NCBI GenBank assembly: GCA_017617575.1 | Contig: JAFZVY010000085.1 | Location: 26,348 to 90,347, forward strand | Source: Bacteroidaceae bacterium | Lineage (GTDB): Bacteria; Bacteroidota; Bacteroidia; Bacteroidales; Bacteroidaceae | Reading direction: 5' to 3' | DNA length: 64,000 nucleotides | In this document: positions 61,560 to 64,000 of the stretch, piece by piece | Layout of the letters: each line of letters starts with the position of its first letter | How positions within the stretch are numbered: the stretch's first letter is position 1 | The notes under the pieces: generated by a model | What the model was told of the DNA's origin: nothing | What the model saw: the letters and a program-made list of their open reading frames with translations, nothing else | Database searches by the model: none | Translations under genes and position numbers: made by a program

Positions 61560-62430
61560 GGATATGATGGAACATCCAGACAATTATTCTGACGAGCAGA
61601 TTGAGGCTATGATGAATGATATTGACAGGGACGTGGATGTGGATGCCAAGTGGAAGGAGTTTGAGGCTAAGCATCGTAAGGTTACCCGTAAGTCTGTGAA
61701 GCATGTAAGGCTATGGAGGAATGTGGCAGCCGTGGTAGTAGGTGCCATGTTGTTTGGTGCTGGTATGTTTGCTAATAGCAACCAAGTAAAAAGTGTCTTT
61801 GTGAGCAGGAATGTACCTGAGATTGCTCCGTATGCAATAGAGGTATTTCCTGACATTTCTTTTCAAGAATATGTTAATGCCGTCGAATACGAAAATAGTG
61901 CTGTTGATTATGTGAAAAAATATCCCATGTTTGCAGATGTTTATAAGATGGGGTGTAGTTGGTATTGTGGCGGAGTAATTACAGGGGTGACCGCATCAAG
62001 CCATTTGCCAAGTAATAAGTCTTTTGATTATGTGGCTGGAAAAGTTGACGACTTTGATGTTTCTACAGCTTGGGTTGAGGGCGTTGATGGTAATGGCGAA
62101 GGTGAAACAATAGAGTTTACTTTTGACTCCGAGAGTCTTGGCTTTAACGAAATACATATCATTAATGGCTATGCTAAGACTCAGAAGGCATGGGAAGAGA
62201 ACTCTCGTGTGAAGAAACTTAAAGTTTATTGTAACAATACGCCGATAGCAATTCTTAATCTTGAAGATAGTAGAACGGAACAGTTGTTTAAGGTTGGAAT
62301 GGTTGAACCAAAGAAAAGAATTAAAGGCAAGAATTGGTTTGTGAAGTTTGAGATACTTGAAGTTTATCCCGGAACTAAATATGAAGATACTGCTATTACT
62401 GAGATTATATTTGATGGACCAAGTCATTAA
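61531..62430 (+). CDS. Membrane protein with outer discoidin/NADase-type glycan-binding-like domain; candidate anti-sigma factor
   Basis: 299 residues. Residues 1-60 are charged and probably cytoplasmic (MEHPDNYSDEQIEAMMNDID, VDAKWKEFEAKHRKVTRKSV). There is one membrane span at about 66-85 (NVAAVVVGAMLFGAGMFA) and a periplasmic part. The last roughly 140 residues (SHLPSNKSFDYVAGKVDDFD, STAWVEGVDGNGEGETIEFT, LGFNEIHIINGYAKTQKAWE) look like the NADase-type glycan-binding, F5/8-type C fold. N-in topology and 29-bp overlap with the sigma gene suggest anti-sigma function. No zinc-finger, RskA or FecR motif is visible. The family call is by eye only. Confidence 0.65.
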   Translation: MTKYVNNTYRDMMEHPDNYSDEQIEAMMNDIDRDVDVDAKWKEFEAKHRKVTRKSVKHVRLWRNVAAVVVGAMLFGAGMFANSNQVKSVFVSRNVPEIAPYAIEVFPDISFQEYVNAVEYENSAVDYVKKYPMFADVYKMGCSWYCGGVITGVTASSHLPSNKSFDYVAGKVDDFDVSTAWVEGVDGNGEGETIEFTFDSESLGFNEIHIINGYAKTQKAWEENSRVKKLKVYCNNTPIAILNLEDSRTEQLFKVGMVEPKKRIKGKNWFVKFEILEVYPGTKYEDTAITEIIFDGPSH

Positions 62431-62445
62431 TGTAAATATGTTAAT

Positions 62446-63183
62446 ATGAATGCTAAGTGTCTCTTTTTCTCTTTGATTTTGTTGTGCTCTTGTTCTTCAA
62501 AAAGCACTATTAATAAAGATGTAAATGACAATTCTAAGGAAGAAACACATGTCGAAAAGACTGTTGGAAATGTGAAGATATTGAGTGTGGTAATAGATAC
62601 TCTTGCTTTGTCTAATGCTTATAATGCTCTTGTGAAGAACCCTAATGACAGAAAATGTCAAGAGGATTTCTTTAACGCATATCCACGCAATTGGTTTGAA
62701 TATATTTCTACTTATGGATATCCAGAGGGAAAAATGAGTCCAAGAAATGATGTTCAGTATGGACAAGGACATATGAATGCTTTTGCAAACTTGAATTTAA
62801 TTAATGACACTCTGTATTGCTCAAAGCTTATTGACATATCTATTGGTGCATATATTGATGCGGATGCACCAAATGAATTAAAATGTTTGTTGGGTAATAT
62901 GATGCACAAGAAATCATCCTTGATGATGGAATTGATTTCAAGTATGCTTGATTCTGACCAGATGCTGTTTTGGGGATTTTATTGGGCAAGTTTGCATAGG
63001 GATAGTCACTCACAGGAAGAATTGGAAAGAATTATTGCAACACATGGAAAGGATTATCCAGATGAAATGAAGATAGTAAAAACTACTTATGAGTATTTTT
63101 GCGGAAAATCCATATTTGCAAGTTTCCCAGAGTCTCATATTGGTTTGAAAAATAGTGAGGGATGTTCTTGCATGGAGGAATGA
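62446..63183 (+). CDS. Predicted lipoprotein, unknown function
   Basis: 245 residues. It starts MNAKCLFFSLILLCSCSSKS, a short lipoprotein signal with lipobox LLCSCSS (Cys14 or Cys16). A Ser/Asn/Asp-rich spacer follows, then a mostly helical domain with FFNAYPRNWFEYISTYGYPE, GHMNAFANLNLINDTLYCSK and IIATHGKDYPDEMKIVKTTY. The C-terminus is Cys-rich (EGCSCMEE). I do not recognise the family. It is 15 nt after the candidate anti-sigma gene and so the third gene of the ECF operon. Base composition is AT-richer than most of the window. Confidence 0.8.
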   Translation: MNAKCLFFSLILLCSCSSKSTINKDVNDNSKEETHVEKTVGNVKILSVVIDTLALSNAYNALVKNPNDRKCQEDFFNAYPRNWFEYISTYGYPEGKMSPRNDVQYGQGHMNAFANLNLINDTLYCSKLIDISIGAYIDADAPNELKCLLGNMMHKKSSLMMELISSMLDSDQMLFWGFYWASLHRDSHSQEELERIIATHGKDYPDEMKIVKTTYEYFCGKSIFASFPESHIGLKNSEGCSCMEE

Positions 63184-63254
63184 AGGGTAATTCTAAAAAG
63201 AGTTAAAACACAAGATATTATTAGCTTTCAATCTGTGTTTAATGGAAAAATGTG

Positions 63255-63262
63255 TAACTTTG
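63255..63262 (+). promoter_or_regulatory. -7 box of pyrE
   Basis: TAACTTTG followed by CAGC, 77 nt before the pyrE ATG. No exact -33 TTTG is present. Confidence 0.55.
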
Positions 63263-63339
63263 CAGCGTAAACGGCAAAAGAGATGGTCGTTTACCTTTTT
63301 GTTCGGAAAAATAAACATAAATAACTATATAGAATAATT

Positions 63340-63984
63340 ATGGCAAATACGCTCGACAAAATTTTTGCTGCAAAGCTTCTTGAAATCAAGGCTATCAAGC
63401 TTCAGCCAGAGAATCCTTTCACTTGGGCTTCAGGATGGAAGTCACCAATGTATTGTGACAACCGCAAGGTGAATGCTTTCCCAGAGGTACGTAACATCGT
63501 TAAGCTTGAGCTTACACGTCTTATCCTTGAGAACTTCCCTGAGGCAGAGGCTGTGGCTGGTGTGGCAACAGGTGCCATCGCTCAGGGTGCTCTCGTTTCA
63601 GACATCCTTGGCAAGCCTTATTCATACGTACGTAGCAAACCAAAGGATCATGGTATGGGTAACCTTATCGAGGGCGAGATTAAGCCAGGTTCAAAGGTTG
63701 TAGTGGTAGAGGACCTTATCTCTACTGGTGGTTCTTCGCTCAAGGCTGTTGAGGCTCTCCGTCAGGCTGGCTGTGAGGTTGTAGGTATGGTTGCAAGCTT
63801 CACATACGGTTTCCCTGTTGCAGAGAAGGCTTTTGCTGATGCAGGCGTTAAGCTCGTGACTATCTCTAACTACGAGGCTCTTACTGCCATCGCTCTTGAG
63901 ACTGGTTACATCAAGGAGGAGCAGGTTCCAACTCTCAAGGAGTGGCGTGCTAATCCATCTGAGTGGAGAAACGATTTGAAGTAA
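63340..63984 (+). CDS. pyrE: Orotate phosphoribosyltransferase
   Basis: 214 residues, matching E. coli PyrE (213). It converts orotate and PRPP to OMP in pyrimidine synthesis. The PRPP-binding motif is VVVVEDLISTGGSSLKAVEA; the N-terminal loop ENPFTWASGWKSPMYCDNRK and SYVRSKPKDHGMGNLIEGEI (the flexible catalytic loop) are also characteristic. Codon use is biased towards frequent codons. The stop codon is within the window and the next gene is not visible. Confidence 0.96.
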   Translation: MANTLDKIFAAKLLEIKAIKLQPENPFTWASGWKSPMYCDNRKVNAFPEVRNIVKLELTRLILENFPEAEAVAGVATGAIAQGALVSDILGKPYSYVRSKPKDHGMGNLIEGEIKPGSKVVVVEDLISTGGSSLKAVEALRQAGCEVVGMVASFTYGFPVAEKAFADAGVKLVTISNYEALTAIALETGYIKEEQVPTLKEWRANPSEWRNDLK

Positions 63985-64000
63985 ATATAAAATGAAGAAT

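Overview
The window looks like chromosomal DNA of a Bacteroidota bacterium, most probably Prevotellaceae. The evidence is the fused murF-alr gene, BspA-type leucine-rich repeat and fimbrillin/FISUMP surface proteins, type IX secretion tail domains, GH92 and GH43 glycosidases, and pfl fermentation genes. Promoters follow the Bacteroidota pattern: TTTG, 19-20 bp, then TAnnTTTG is found upstream of many genes here. No rRNA, phage, transposase or CRISPR array was seen. One tRNA gene (Asn) is present.

Layout. 1-8.5 kb (minus strand): start of a GH92 glycosidase, murF-alr, an M16 peptidase, a pair of half-size chromate transporters and a calcium-type P-ATPase. 8.9-12.7 kb (plus): a small secreted protein, an unknown protein, and two cation/proton antiporters (NhaD and a CvrA/NhaP2 type). 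13-20.5 kb: a lipoprotein, rdgB, a uridine-kinase-like enzyme, a DASS transporter and a GH43 glycosidase. 20.7-25 kb: a four-gene operon of two secreted proteins plus a LytS/LytR-type sensor and regulator. 25.3-31.7 kb: a nucleotidyltransferase-fold protein, an HI0933 flavoprotein, tRNA-Asn, rsgA, a TPR protein and hflX. 32.7-35.7 kb: pflB-pflA. 36-49 kb: a BspA-like surface protein, NUDIX, SDR, recX, a PfkB kinase, a LOG-family protein, a fimbrillin-like protein with a small upstream ORF, and trkH/trkA. 49-57.4 kb: dxs, then a surface-glycan cluster (two acyltransferases, a branching-type glycosyltransferase, an IspD/TarI cytidylyltransferase, an epimerase and LicD). 57.6-64 kb: class I fumarase, frr, an FMN-binding protein, an ECF sigma operon and pyrE.

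The most unusual content is between the genes. Several intergenic regions hold arrays with a strict 11-bp or 22-bp period. Three are large inverted arrays (dyad centres near 14248, 32124 and 51361) in which TCC recurs every 11 bp on the left arm and GGA every 11 bp on the right arm, for about 8-12 units per arm. Smaller direct arrays of different sequence but the same period lie at 8665-8719, 28048-28087, 39395-39575 and, less regularly, 361-417. Most sit roughly 50-250 bp upstream of a recognisable promoter. I know of no described element with these properties; function is unknown, but one site per helical turn suggests phased protein binding.

A second candidate is a probable orphan non-coding RNA at about 43543-44018. 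It has a consensus promoter, an intrinsic terminator, no convincing ORF, very little C and internal exact repeats.

Ordinary short dispersed repeats (GC-rich CCTCCCC-type, GAGACC/GGTCTC dyads, CACAGAG pairs, T-rich 8-bp repeats) fill much of the remaining intergenic DNA. In two places they appear to have altered gene ends.
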